Part shown: in pieces, positions 16,607 through 25,366 of the stretch
Numbering within the stretch: the stretch's first letter is position 1
Layout of the letters: every line of letters begins with the position of its first letter
Source of the DNA: JAFAGO01 sp031987605
GTDB taxonomy: Bacteria > Bacteroidota > Bacteroidia > Flavobacteriales > Weeksellaceae
Direction of reading: 5' to 3'
Assembly: GCA_031987605.1 (NCBI GenBank)
Contig: DALZZF010000001.1
Coordinates: 186,001-250,000 of the forward strand
Length of the DNA: 64,000 nucleotides
Position numbers and translations under genes: made by a program
Notes under the pieces: model-generated
What the model saw: only the letters and a program-made list of their open reading frames with translations
Databases searched by the model: none
Told to the model about the DNA's origin: nothing

Positions 16607-18958
16607 TTATAATGGTATTTCCAGTGATAATGATACATTCCGGCCAGGTTGAGGAACATCGATCAAACGGTAAAAACTGATGTGATCAAAATACTTCCTG
16701 TTCATGACGTTATTCACTTTTACCCTTAATTTTGATGGTTTTTCTTCCCCTCCGAAAAGATTAATATCTGTGGATAAAGCAAGGTCTAATACATGGTATC
16801 CGCCGGTTATTTCTTCAGGAGGTACAATTTGTGTCTGTTTGGCTGTTACACGAAAATCAACTTTCAGTCGCAGATTATTCAGTTGCCAGATGTTTCCAAA
16901 GGAATAATTTGCCGAGATTAAACTGCTAAATGGAGGTGAAAACGGCAGCGTAAAATTTTTCTTTGTTCCGCTTTTCTGCCAGGAACGTACATATTCTGCA
17001 GATGCATCAATATTTAATGCCGGAAAAGGACGGAATCCCAAACTCAGTTCTCCTCCTGTTCTGAGAACTTTGCTGTGCGTATATTCATAAACCTGCAAAC
17101 TTTCATAATAATTTGAAGTCGGATTCAGATAGATATAATTATCGAAATAAGTAATGAACGGAGTTAATGTAAAGTACCATTTACTATTATTAAAGGAGAT
17201 TTCGGTATCTAACTGATAGGCATTTTCTGCACGGAGATTCATATTTCCTTTCTCGTATCGGAACATATGATAATTCACTCCATCGGAAGAAAGCTCATTC
17301 GCCAAAGGCATCCTGAAGCTTTTACCCAGATTTATTTTGTAATTCATTTGCCCGTTGATGTAACTCAAACCTAAACCTCCGCTGAAATTTCCAAAATTCA
17401 GATTACTATTGTCTGCCCGTTGAAGATAAGATGGGGTTGTATCTGTTTCCGAAGGATACCAATCGCTGTATGCTTTGGTATGTACTGTTCCGAAATCGTA
17501 GCGTAAACCGGAATGCAGGAATAAATTCTCGATGATTTTGTACTTGTCATACACATAAATTCCTAACGAGAACCGTTCGTATGCAGGAATCAGAAATCCC
17601 CAACCTCCAATCTGATTGTGCTGATATTCTGTACTGCTGCCCAAAATAAGGGTATGTGTCGTTGAAAACCTGAATTCATCCTGAATTTCTAAGGAATAGG
17701 TGTTTTTTACATAACGCCGATCCAGTGTTCCATCAGGTTTGGGCATATATCCGTGCGGAACAGGTTCCGAATGCTCTTCACGGATGTTATTCTGAAAACC
17801 AAAATTTAGTTTTAACCGATGATTATTGAGATTCCATGAAGTGTTGTTGACTATTTTGAAATGATTCACAATATGATACGGCAAATCAATATCCCGGGAA
17901 GAAGCATCATAGTCAATCTCCGAAGTACGGACTTCAAGACCGTGTGCATTGGCAAAGAAACCGTTTTTTGCATTGAAATTGCTAATGAAGGTTTCCGTTC
18001 TGAAATCTTCCCGGGCAAAACCAACTGAAACGCTTGCGTTCTTCTCATTTCCGGCAGTGTTTCTTAAATGATGTTCATGAAGGTTGAAGACATAATTTTC
18101 GTAGACAATCCGATCAGCCGGAACTTTATAATCCCCGTAATCATTCCAGGTAACGCGGCCTCTGTAATACCATTTTCCTTTTTTCGATTGTATTCCCAAA
18201 GTTGCTCCCAATAAATCATTATTGCTTTCGGCAAACAGATTGAGTGTTCCTGTGAAAGTATTCTTTGCCGGCAAATCAACGGGACGAATATTAATTACAC
18301 CACCTACAGCATCGGAGCCGTACAGTAAAGAAGCAGGGCCTTTTATAATCTGAACTTCGCCGGCATCATTCTGGTCTATTTCCAATCCATGGTCGCTTCC
18401 CCATTGTTGTGCTTCGTGCTTTATTCCATATTGCGAAACCACCACTCTGTTGAAACCCAATCCCCGGATTACCGGTTTGGATTGCCCCACTCCAATTCCC
18501 ATTGCCTGAATTCCCGGTAGATTTTGAAGGCTTTGCATAAGGGTATTTTCCCGGTTATCATTCAGAAAATCTTTGGTAAGTTCCATTGTTATCGCAGAAG
18601 ATTCCCTTGCAATCTCATTTCTTGATTTCTGAAATAATTTTATTTCACTGATTTTTGTGGCATTTCTTTCCAGCAGAACTTCTATATGAATATCCTTATC
18701 GGTAACAGTTAATGAAACTTTTTGGGAGTCATAGTTGAGCATCGACACAATAATTTTATGGGTTCCGACCGAAATATTTTCGATGACGAATTGGCCATCC
18801 GCATTTGTGTTATAATGTGTTTTGATTAAATTGACGGTTGCGCCTTCCAAAGGAACTTTTGAATCCGCATCATACACAGTACCGTGAACACTGAGCTGCT
18901 GGGCATTACCAAAAAAATATCCAAACGTAACCATCAATCCAAGAATAAAAAACTTCAT
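16607..18958 (-). CDS. TonB-dependent outer membrane receptor, ZnuD-like
   Basis: A 783-residue outer-membrane receptor with a signal peptide (to GNAQ) and an N-terminal carboxypeptidase-regulatory-like module (VHGTVYDADSKVPLEGATVN). The plug carries PVIRGLGFNRVVV, QQWGSDHGLEIDQ and IIKGPASLLYGSDAVGGVIN, and a 22-strand-type barrel ends in VSLSLEIPL. The QWGSDHGxEID plug sequence and His-rich loops (NLHEHHLRN) are like the zinc receptor ZnuD. The substrate is therefore probably a transition metal, most likely zinc; haem or a metal chelate is the alternative. It heads the operon with two DUF4625 lipoproteins and a T9SS protein. Confidence 0.88.
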   Translation of the reverse strand: MKFFILGLMVTFGYFFGNAQQLSVHGTVYDADSKVPLEGATVNLIKTHYNTNADGQFVIENISVGTHKIIVSMLNYDSQKVSLTVTDKDIHIEVLLERNATKISEIKLFQKSRNEIARESSAITMELTKDFLNDNRENTLMQSLQNLPGIQAMGIGVGQSKPVIRGLGFNRVVVSQYGIKHEAQQWGSDHGLEIDQNDAGEVQIIKGPASLLYGSDAVGGVINIRPVDLPAKNTFTGTLNLFAESNNDLLGATLGIQSKKGKWYYRGRVTWNDYGDYKVPADRIVYENYVFNLHEHHLRNTAGNEKNASVSVGFAREDFRTETFISNFNAKNGFFANAHGLEVRTSEIDYDASSRDIDLPYHIVNHFKIVNNTSWNLNNHRLKLNFGFQNNIREEHSEPVPHGYMPKPDGTLDRRYVKNTYSLEIQDEFRFSTTHTLILGSSTEYQHNQIGGWGFLIPAYERFSLGIYVYDKYKIIENLFLHSGLRYDFGTVHTKAYSDWYPSETDTTPSYLQRADNSNLNFGNFSGGLGLSYINGQMNYKINLGKSFRMPLANELSSDGVNYHMFRYEKGNMNLRAENAYQLDTEISFNNSKWYFTLTPFITYFDNYIYLNPTSNYYESLQVYEYTHSKVLRTGGELSLGFRPFPALNIDASAEYVRSWQKSGTKKNFTLPFSPPFSSLISANYSFGNIWQLNNLRLKVDFRVTAKQTQIVPPEEITGGYHVLDLALSTDINLFGGEEKPSKLRVKVNNVMNRKYFDHISFYRLIDVPQPGRNVSLSLEIPL

Positions 18959-19054
18959 GGGTTGAAAAAGAGACTTAAAAAATAAGAGAGAATAGATTTA
19001 TCGCCTTTAGCTTCCCGGCAATAAAATCAAAATAAAGAATCAGTTAAATCATAT

Positions 19055-19135
19055 ATAATTGTCAATCTGAGGAATCTTTTGAGATTCTTCAATCCGTTTC
19101 GTTCAGAATGATATTCTCGAATTTATGAATTCAAA
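19055..19135. repeat. Degenerate REP-like sequence
   Basis: The stretch TGTCAATCTGAGGAATCT, then GAGATTCTTC and TTCAGAATGATATTC, contains short inverted repeats (GAGGAATCTTTTGAGATTCTTC). It looks like a decayed copy of the REP sequences of the type GTCATTCTGA...GAATCT common between genes in Flavobacteriales. It fills the gap between the TonB receptor gene and the gene at 19146. Confidence 0.35.
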
Positions 19136-19145
19136 TTATTATGAT

Positions 19146-19535
19146 TTAATGGAGCGGGTAAATTGGTGGACCGCGTAATATTATACTCCCCAATAAAAAA
19201 TAATCGGGAGTACCAGCGGGAATAGAAAAGCGGTTTGAAACATCATTCAAACATATACTGTTTATAAAATCCCAGAATACATCCGTTTTCCATATAGTGA
19301 AATGGTATTGATAGTTGCTGCAAATCAAGCAATGATGATGCTTACCAGATTTTTGAAGTTGAAATGCATCTTTGAAATTATCTTGATATTTAGAAGCCTT
19401 TAGTTCGGAATTTACAGAATCCGAAATCTCAGAGAACTCATGAAAATGTTCCGCCGCATGACCAAGATGAAGCACCTGCGATGCCACAAAAACGGTAAGA
19501 AAGAAAAAAACAATATATTTAAGTTTGTTTCTCAT
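19146..19535 (-). CDS. Small exported His/Cys-rich protein, candidate metal-linked
   Basis: A 129-residue protein not assigned to a named family. The N-terminus is hydrophobic (YIVFFFLTVFVASQVLHLG), then come AAEHFHEF and a dense cluster KSGKHHHCLICSNYQYHF at about residues 62-80. Closely spaced HHHCxxC plus further His suggest metal binding, as in small DUF2946-like proteins near copper or zinc systems; this is inference. It is upstream of the ZnuD-like receptor on the same strand (187-base gap). A perfect TATCTTTG box and a palindromic operator candidate lie upstream. Confidence 0.6.
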   Translation of the reverse strand: MRNKLKYIVFFFLTVFVASQVLHLGHAAEHFHEFSEISDSVNSELKASKYQDNFKDAFQLQKSGKHHHCLICSNYQYHFTIWKTDVFWDFINSICLNDVSNRFSIPAGTPDYFLLGSIILRGPPIYPLH

Positions 19536-19569
19536 GCAAGGATTAAAAATGTGATTGAATGATGAGGGG

Positions 19570-19577
19570 CAAAGATA
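19570..19577 (-). promoter_or_regulatory. Promoter -7 box TATCTTTG for the metal-uptake unit
   Basis: A perfect match on the minus strand to the Bacteroidota -7 consensus TAnnTTTG, 35 bases before the ATG at 19535. Transcription would start near 19565, leaving a leader of about 30 bases. The region where the -33 element should be (near 19599) is covered by a palindrome. Confidence 0.65.
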
Positions 19578-19598
19578 ACAATTTATTTATTATCGCAC

Positions 19599-19618
19599 TA
19601 TTGTTGCAATAATTATTG
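19599..19618. promoter_or_regulatory. Palindromic operator candidate (Fur/Zur-like)
   Basis: Two overlapping inverted repeats: TATTG-TTG-CAATA (19599-19611) and CAATAATTATTG (19607-19618, perfect 12 bp). They sit over the -33 position of the promoter at 19570-19577, the place for a repressor. AT-rich dyads of this size upstream of a zinc-type receptor suggest Zur or Fur; the exact consensus in this genus is not known to me. Confidence 0.45.
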
Positions 19619-19714
19619 TGTCATTTAAGTCAAACGGTTAATAATAAGAGCTTATGATAAATTTTAAACATCCTCTTAATGTATTACGATTTTTAATTCT
19701 GAATAACATATACG

Positions 19715-19739
19715 AACCATCCAAATCAGGGTGGTTTTT
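19715..19739 (+). terminator. Plus-strand terminator-like hairpin with no plus-strand gene upstream
   Basis: AACCATCC (19715-19722) pairs with GGGTGGTT (19729-19736) with one G-U pair and a 6-nt loop, followed by a T-run to 19739. The genes on both sides are on the minus strand, so the direction is odd; it may serve weakly for the TrmH gene that ends at 19751 or end a small plus-strand RNA. Confidence 0.4.
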
Positions 19740-19750
19740 CTTTATACCGA

Positions 19751-20284
19751 TTATTTTCTCAAGCCCTTAAAAAACTCCCAGATTACAATTCCTCCACACA
19801 CCGAAACATTTAAAGAATGCTTAGTTCCCAATTGGGGAATTTCCAGAAAATCATCACATGAAGTGAGAATTTCATCCGAAATACCTTCCACTTCATTTCC
19901 TAGAACAACGGCGTATTTTTTATTTGGATTGATGGAATAATCAGTAATATCAACAGAATCCGTCGTTTGCTCAATGCCGAGAACTTCGTATTTCAGGGAT
20001 TTCAAATCGAGAACGGCCTCTTTTACGGATTCGTAATACTGCCATTCCACACTTTCGGTGGCACCCAATGCTGCTTTATGAATTTCACGGTGCGGCGGCT
20101 TCGGTGTAATGCCGCAGAGGATAATTTTCTCTACCAGAAAAGCATCAGCGGTTCTAAAAACAGCCCCTACATTGTGCATACTCCGAACATTATCCAAAAC
20201 CACAACCAAAGGTGTTTTTTCCTTCCGTTTGAATGTTTCTACATCAATTCTCCCTAATTCCTCCAGTTTCAGTTTCTTGGTCAT
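19751..20284 (-). CDS. TrmH/SpoU-family RNA 2'-O-methyltransferase
   Basis: A 177-residue SPOUT-fold enzyme that would methylate the 2'-OH of a nucleotide in tRNA or rRNA using S-adenosylmethionine. The three family motifs are visible: VVLDNVRSMHNVGAVFRTAD (motif 1, with the Asn-Arg), YAVVLGNEVEGIS (motif 2, with the Asn-Glu) and IPQLGTKHSLNVSVCGGI (motif 3, the knot). There is no extra N-terminal RNA-binding domain. The substrate position cannot be told from sequence. Its ATG overlaps the stop of the bestrophin gene upstream, so the two are coupled. Confidence 0.9.
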   Translation of the reverse strand: MTKKLKLEELGRIDVETFKRKEKTPLVVVLDNVRSMHNVGAVFRTADAFLVEKIILCGITPKPPHREIHKAALGATESVEWQYYESVKEAVLDLKSLKYEVLGIEQTTDSVDITDYSINPNKKYAVVLGNEVEGISDEILTSCDDFLEIPQLGTKHSLNVSVCGGIVIWEFFKGLRK

Positions 20285-21165
20285 GATTGCATTTTAAAAA
20301 TTAAATCCACGTTTCGTTCAATATTCTGTGCCATTTCTTCAGTGGGCAAATCGTTTTCGTCGTTATTAAAAGGATCTTCAATTTCTTCAGCAATCACTTC
20401 AAGGCTCATCAAAACATAAAACACAAATACCGTTAGCGGAATCATCATCCAACCAATCGTGGTAACATACGCAATCGGAAGCGCAAGAGCATACAGAATG
20501 ATAAATTTTTTCACAAAAGACGAATACGAAAAGGGAATCGGCGTGTTTTTAATCCTTTCGCAACCACCACAAACATCCAGAAATCCGGATAATTGCGTAT
20601 CCAGAAAAATAAGTTCTTCACTTTGTATTTTCCCTTCGCGATTGAGATCTGCGATTTTTATGGTCATGGTGTTGATGAGTTCCATTGGCGCATGGTGTTT
20701 CAATCCTTGTTCAATCTTGGAATAGTCCTTGTCCAGTGCCATTTTTGTAGATTCTTCGGAAAGATGCCGGCTTAGTGCATGGGGAAAAAAAGCAATATGA
20801 TGTTTAAAGAAATCTCTGTTTTCAGCATCTTCAGGCAATAAAATAGCATTGAGTTTAATGGCGAAATTCCGGGAATCATTTACTAATTTTCCCCATAGTT
20901 TTCTTCCTTCCCACCAACGGTCATATGCCGTATTGGTTCGGAAAACGAGCAATAACGAAAGCACAAATGCCAACAGAGAATGTAAAAGATTAATGTTTTT
21001 GATCTCGGACTTTTCGGTAAGTTTCAGATATTCAATCTCCAGATAATAAATTCCCCACGAATACAAAGTTATTCCCAGCAAAGAGGGAAAAAGAATTTTC
21101 ATGGTATCACTCTTATGCAGACTGAAAAGGATCTTAAAGAAATTCTTGTTATTATAGTACTTCAT
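20281..21165 (-). CDS. Bestrophin family ion channel
   Basis: A 294-residue membrane protein of the bacterial bestrophin (UPF0187) family. Visible are the N-terminal segment KSDTMKILFPSLLG, the LLLVFRTNTAYDRWWEGRKLWG motif region with its conserved FRTNxAYxRWWEGR signature, the PIPFSYSSF segment, and the acidic end SLEVIAEEIEDPF. Bacterial homologues form pentameric channels, some cation-selective. A perfect -7 box (CAAAAATA on the plus strand, 21179-21186) precedes the start. The downstream TrmH gene overlaps its last bases. Confidence 0.92.
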   Translation of the reverse strand: MKYYNNKNFFKILFSLHKSDTMKILFPSLLGITLYSWGIYYLEIEYLKLTEKSEIKNINLLHSLLAFVLSLLLVFRTNTAYDRWWEGRKLWGKLVNDSRNFAIKLNAILLPEDAENRDFFKHHIAFFPHALSRHLSEESTKMALDKDYSKIEQGLKHHAPMELINTMTIKIADLNREGKIQSEELIFLDTQLSGFLDVCGGCERIKNTPIPFSYSSFVKKFIILYALALPIAYVTTIGWMMIPLTVFVFYVLMSLEVIAEEIEDPFNNDENDLPTEEMAQNIERNVDLIFKMQS

Positions 21166-21237
21166 GCGGTAATTTGTACAAAAATAAAGATTTCGGAATT
21201 GTTTTTCGTTTCCGGTGTGGATAATATTTGATTAAAC

Positions 21238-21272
21238 TTTGCGCTAAAACCGATGTCAATTTTGTATTTTTG
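21238..21272 (+). promoter_or_regulatory. Promoter of mutS
   Basis: TTTG at 21238-21241 and TATTTTTG at 21265-21272 match the Bacteroidota -33 and -7 elements with a 23-base spacer. The ATG of mutS follows 19 bases after the -7 box. The bestrophin promoter points the other way from about 21186. Confidence 0.65.
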
Positions 21273-21291
21273 ACCTCCTTATTCAAAACCG

Positions 21292-23870
21292 ATGGCACAG
21301 AAAGAAACCCCGTTAATGAAGCAATACAACAGCATCAAGGTAAAATATCCGGATGCGCTGTTGCTTTTTCGTGTGGGAGATTTTTATGAAACATTCGGTT
21401 CCGATGCCGTGAGAACCTCACAGATTTTGGGAATTGTTCTTACCAAACGCGGAAGCGGTGAAGAAAATACCGAACTCGCAGGATTCCCGCATCATTCCTT
21501 GGATTCTTACTTGCCAAAATTGGTTCGCGCCGGACTTCGTGTTGCGATTTGCGATCAGTTGGAAGATCCCAAAATGGTAAAAGGTATTGTAAAACGAGGC
21601 GTTACCGAATTGGTAACTCCCGGCGTTACGTTCAACGATCAGGTTTTGAATTCCAGAAAAAATAATTTCCTGCTTTCCCTTCACAAAGAAAAAGAAAAAT
21701 ACGGAATGGCTTTGGTGGATATTTCCACCGGAGAATTTCTGGTAAGCGAAGGCAATCTTGAGAAATTACTGCACATCATCAGTACTTTTGATCCCAGCGA
21801 AATCATCCATCAACGGAATGCCACGATTCCCGATCAGTTAAGAAACAAAAGCATGTTCCGTCTTGAAGATTGGGCGTACCAGTATGATTATGCGTATGAA
21901 AAACTCACGGCACACTTCAAAACCAATTCTTTAAAAGGATTTGGAATTGAAGACATGAAACTGGCGATTACCGCTGCAGGAGCAATTTTTGCCTATCTGG
22001 TTGAAGATACGCATCATCGTTTGCTTTCGCATATTACCAAAATTCAGGTGATTCCGCAGGAAGATTTTCTAATGATGGATCATTTTACATTAAGAAATCT
22101 AGAAATCCTTTATCCATCAGGAAAAGGAGGAAAATCACTTCTCGATATTATCGACAAAACCTCAACACCGATGGGCGGAAGATTGCTGAGAAGACGAATT
22201 ATTTTGCCTTTAAAATCGGTAAACGAAATCAACAGAAGACTTTCCCTTATTGATTTTTTTAATGAAAAGGAGGATTTGAAATATTCCATTTCACAACTGT
22301 TGAAATCCATTTCGGATCTGGATCGTTTAATGGGAAAACTGGCAGCAGAAAAAATTTCACCGAAAGAATTAGGTTATCTTCGTCAAAGCCTGAAAAATAT
22401 TCATGAAATTAAAAATCTTCTTCACGAAGAACATGAAATTCTGGCTTGGCTGGAACCTTTAGACAACCTCGACGAACTTATACTTTTGCTTGAAAACCAA
22501 CTGAAAGAAGAGCTTCCGGTAAATATTGCCAAAGGAAATGTAATGCAGTCCGGCGTGGATGAAGAATTGGATCATCTGAGAAATCTGCAGACCAAAGGAA
22601 AAGATTTTCTGGAGGAAATGTGCAGCCGCGAAATTGAGCGCACAGGAATTTCCAGCCTGAAAATCAGTTTCAACAATGTTTTCGGGTATTATATTGAAGT
22701 CCGGAATACGCATAAAGACAAGGTTCCTTCCGATTGGATCAGGAAACAGACTTTGGTAAACGCCGAACGCTACATCACTGAAGAACTAAAAGAATATGAA
22801 GATCAGATTCTCGGTGCGGAAGAAAAAATTTCTGTTCTGGAATATTCGCTTTACCGAAAAATCTGTGCAGAAACTTTGGTGTATATCGATCAGATTCAGA
22901 AGAATGCTATATCATTGCACAACTGGATGTTGCAGTCGGATTTTCAGATCTGGCAGTTTCTGAAAGTTATACCAAACCTGTGCTCAACGAAAGTTTTAGT
23001 TTAAACCTTCAGGAAGCGCGCCATCCGATTATTGAAAACGCACTTCCATTGGGTGAAAAGTATATCCCGAATGATATTTTTCTCGATCGCGACACTCAGC
23101 AAATCATTATGGTTACGGGTCCGAATATGGCTGGTAAATCTGCGATTTTAAGACAAACTGCCATCATTTGTTTAATGGCACAAATCGGAAGTTTTGTTCC
23201 TGCAAAACATGCGGAAATTGGCTATTTAGACAAAATTTTCACCCGAGTTGGTGCAAGTGATAATATTTCTGCCGGAGAATCTACCTTTATGGTGGAGATG
23301 AACGAAGCCGCCAATATTCTGAACAATATTTCGGAGCGCAGCCTGATTCTGCTGGACGAAATCGGGCGCGGAACATCCACTTACGACGGCGTTTCGATTG
23401 CATGGGCGATTGCAGAATATCTGCACCAGCATCCTACCCAACCAAAAACGCTTTTTGCCACGCATTACCACGAACTCAATGAAATGACTTTGAATTTTGA
23501 GCGCATTAAAAATTTTCATGTTTCGATTCAGGAGCATAAAGGGAATATTATTTTCCTGCGAAAACTGGTTCCCGGCGGAAGCGAACACAGCTTCGGAATC
23601 CATGTGGCAAAACTGGCAGGAATGCCTTCAAAAGTAGTGAACCGCGCCAACGAAATCCTAAAAACTTTAGAAGAAAGCCGCACCCAAAACGGCAGTTCGG
23701 AAAAAATTAAACGGGTAACGGAAGAAAATATGCAACTTTCTTTTTTCCAACTGGACGATCCTGTTCTGGAAAATATCCGTGAAGAACTCACTAAAATCGA
23801 CATCAATACATTAACGCCAATCGAAGCCTTGATGAAATTGAATTCAATTAAGAAAATGATTGGAAAATAA
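21292..23870 (+). pseudogene. mutS: DNA mismatch repair protein MutS, disrupted by a frameshift
   Basis: MutS finds mismatches and starts repair with MutL. The first frame (21292-23004) has the mismatch-binding domain (FRVGDFYETFGSDA, with the Phe-x-Glu motif), connector, core and clamp. The ATPase domain lies in another frame, ending at 23870: VTGPNMAGKSAILRQ (Walker A), LLDEIGRGTSTYDGVSIAWA (Walker B) and FATHYHEL. Frame 1 goes off after QIQKNA (about 22908); the expected continuation (IIAQLDVAVGFSDLAV) is in the other frame from 22911. One base appears to be missing. Together the parts total about 860 residues, the normal MutS length, and everything else is intact. No long homopolymer is at the site. 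The second frame has only a GTG (22980), so the ATPase part is unlikely to work alone. Confidence 0.9.
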
Positions 23871-23881
23871 GAAAGTTTTAG

Positions 23882-24079
23882 TTAATACCGAATCCTGAAA
23901 CGCTCATACAGAAAAACCGCAATCAACGCGAGAATCATCATTAAACCTGTACCTAAAAGAAAACGGAAAATAATATTGCGGGTGGTGTCTTCTTTCCACA
24001 TATTCCGCCGGTCGGAAATGATAAATCCAATGTAATACAACATCAACAGCACCAACGGAAGAAAAAGAATATACAACAT
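23882..24079 (-). CDS. Small two-segment membrane protein
   Basis: A 65-residue protein with two hydrophobic segments (LYILFLPLVLLMLYYIGFII and FRFLLGTGLMMILALIAVFL) joined by a charged loop SDRRNMWKEDTTRN. I recognise no family. A perfect -7 box (CAAAAATA on the plus strand at 24099-24106, TATTTTTG on the minus strand) lies 20 bases before the ATG, supporting expression. It is convergent with mutS, with 11 bases between the stops. Confidence 0.6.
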   Translation of the reverse strand: MLYILFLPLVLLMLYYIGFIISDRRNMWKEDTTRNIIFRFLLGTGLMMILALIAVFLYERFRIRY

Positions 24080-24115
24080 ACTTGCTTTTTAAACGTTACA
24101 AAAATAAGAATAAAC

Positions 24116-24143
24116 TTTGGCAAAAATCAATTTTGTAACTTTG
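24116..24143 (+). promoter_or_regulatory. Promoter of the TlpA-like gene, probably giving a leaderless mRNA
   Basis: TTTG at 24116-24119 and a perfect TAACTTTG at 24136-24143, 16 bases apart. The -7 box ends 2 bases before the first of two adjacent ATGs (24146, 24149), so transcription should begin at or within the start codons. Confidence 0.6.
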
Positions 24144-24145
24144 AG

Positions 24146-24637
24146 ATGATGAAGCATTTGTTCACTTATATTGTATTTACGTTTGGGCTTTCCCTATTTT
24201 CGGCTCAGCAAACAGAAATTCCGATTCTGAACTATGAAGAAACGGAAAAAAAGATCGATCAGTATCAGGAGAAATTTCTGGTGGTTAATTTCTGGTCAAC
24301 CACATGCGCTCCTTGTGTAAAGGAACTTCCCGATTTTATGGAAGTGAATGAAAAATTTAAAAATAATCCGAATTATAAATTGCTGTTGATTTCTCTGGAT
24401 CGCCCAAAAGATCTGGAACGCGTGAAAAAATTTATAAAAGACAAAAATATTCAGGCGGAAGTCCTGATTCTGGATGATATTAAACGAATGAATACCTGGA
24501 TTCCGCGATATGACAAAAACTGGATGGGCGAAATCCCCGTCACTATTTTCTATCACAAAGGCGAAAAAGTCCTTTTCCATAACGGTGAAATGAGCAAAAC
24601 CGATCTGGAAAATACCATCACAAAATATGTATATTAA
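24146..24637 (+). CDS. Thioredoxin-fold protein, TlpA/ResA type
   Basis: A 163-residue exported protein with a signal peptide (HLFTYIVFTFGLSLFSAQQ) and a thioredoxin fold with the active-site CAPC in VVNFWSTTCAPCVKELPDF. The cis-Pro loop is GEIPVTIFY. TlpA-like proteins reduce or shuffle disulfides in the periplasm, for example in cytochrome c maturation; the partner here is unknown. The two ATGs at 24146 and 24149 are alternatives. A second thioredoxin-fold gene follows 19 bases downstream. Confidence 0.85.
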   Translation: MMKHLFTYIVFTFGLSLFSAQQTEIPILNYEETEKKIDQYQEKFLVVNFWSTTCAPCVKELPDFMEVNEKFKNNPNYKLLLISLDRPKDLERVKKFIKDKNIQAEVLILDDIKRMNTWIPRYDKNWMGEIPVTIFYHKGEKVLFHNGEMSKTDLENTITKYVY

Positions 24638-24656
24638 CCCATAAAAATGAATCAAT

Positions 24657-25310
24657 ATGAAAAATACAAAACGAAGTTTATTCATGATTGCTTTGGTTTT
24701 CTCATCGCTGATGATGATTTCTTTCACAACGAATAATCCTTTACCAACAGAAAAAAATCCGGCGAATAGCGGTTACCAGATTGGTGATGAAGCCGCAGAT
24801 TTTAAACTGAAAAACATCGACGGGAAAACGGTTTCTCTTGCCGATTATCCTTCTGCAAAAGGATTTATAGTGGTCTTCACCTGTAATCATTGTCCGTACG
24901 CTGTGAAATATGAAGACCGGATAAAAGAGCTTGACAAAATGTACAAAGACAAAGGCTATCCTGTAATTGCTATTAATCCGAACGATCCGCAAGTGCAACC
25001 ACAAGATTCGTTTGATGCCATGAAAGTGCGGGCAAAAGAAAAAGGATTTTCTTTTCCGTATCTTTTTGATGAAGGACAACAAGTGTATCCAAAATATGGG
25101 GCAACCAAAACGCCTCATGTTTTTCTGTTGAAAAAGGAAAAAGGTAAAAACATTGTAAAATATATCGGTGCCATCGACAATAATTTTGAAGATCCCAATG
25201 ATGTTTCCGAGTATTATGTGCGCGATGCGGTAAATGCTTTACTGAAAAATGAAAGCATTAAAACCGAAAAAACCGCTGCAATCGGATGTACAATTAAAGT
25301 GAAAAATTAA
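24657..25310 (+). CDS. Thioredoxin-family / AhpC-TSA-like exported protein
   Basis: A 217-residue protein with an N-terminal signal sequence (FMIALVFSSLMMISFTTN) and a redoxin domain: GDEAADFKLKNIDGKTVSL, VVFTCNHCPYAVKYEDRI with a CNHC motif, INPNDPQVQPQDSFDAM and GATKTPHVFLL. The long CNHCPY form belongs to a group related to peroxiredoxins and resembles DsbD-associated redox proteins; the exact substrate is unknown. It is probably co-transcribed with the TlpA-like gene and ends in a terminator. Confidence 0.85.
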   Translation: MKNTKRSLFMIALVFSSLMMISFTTNNPLPTEKNPANSGYQIGDEAADFKLKNIDGKTVSLADYPSAKGFIVVFTCNHCPYAVKYEDRIKELDKMYKDKGYPVIAINPNDPQVQPQDSFDAMKVRAKEKGFSFPYLFDEGQQVYPKYGATKTPHVFLLKKEKGKNIVKYIGAIDNNFEDPNDVSEYYVRDAVNALLKNESIKTEKTAAIGCTIKVKN

Positions 25311-25331
25311 GAAACAAATAATCATTAAACC

Positions 25332-25363
25332 ATCCCCGCAACAACAAAAAGCGGGGATTTTTC
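25332..25363 (+). terminator. Rho-independent terminator after the redoxin gene
   Basis: Perfect 8-bp stem ATCCCCGC (25332-25339) and GCGGGGAT (25351-25358), 11-nt loop, T-run at 25358-25362. The next start codon is at 25367, only 4 bases past the run. Confidence 0.85.
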
Positions 25364-25366
25364 GGA

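Noticed and set aside
22980..23870. Separate gene for a short MutS-like ATPase
   Set aside because: It has only a GTG in mid-domain, and the frame is open upstream with MutS sequence to the frameshift near 22908, so it is the second half of one disrupted mutS.
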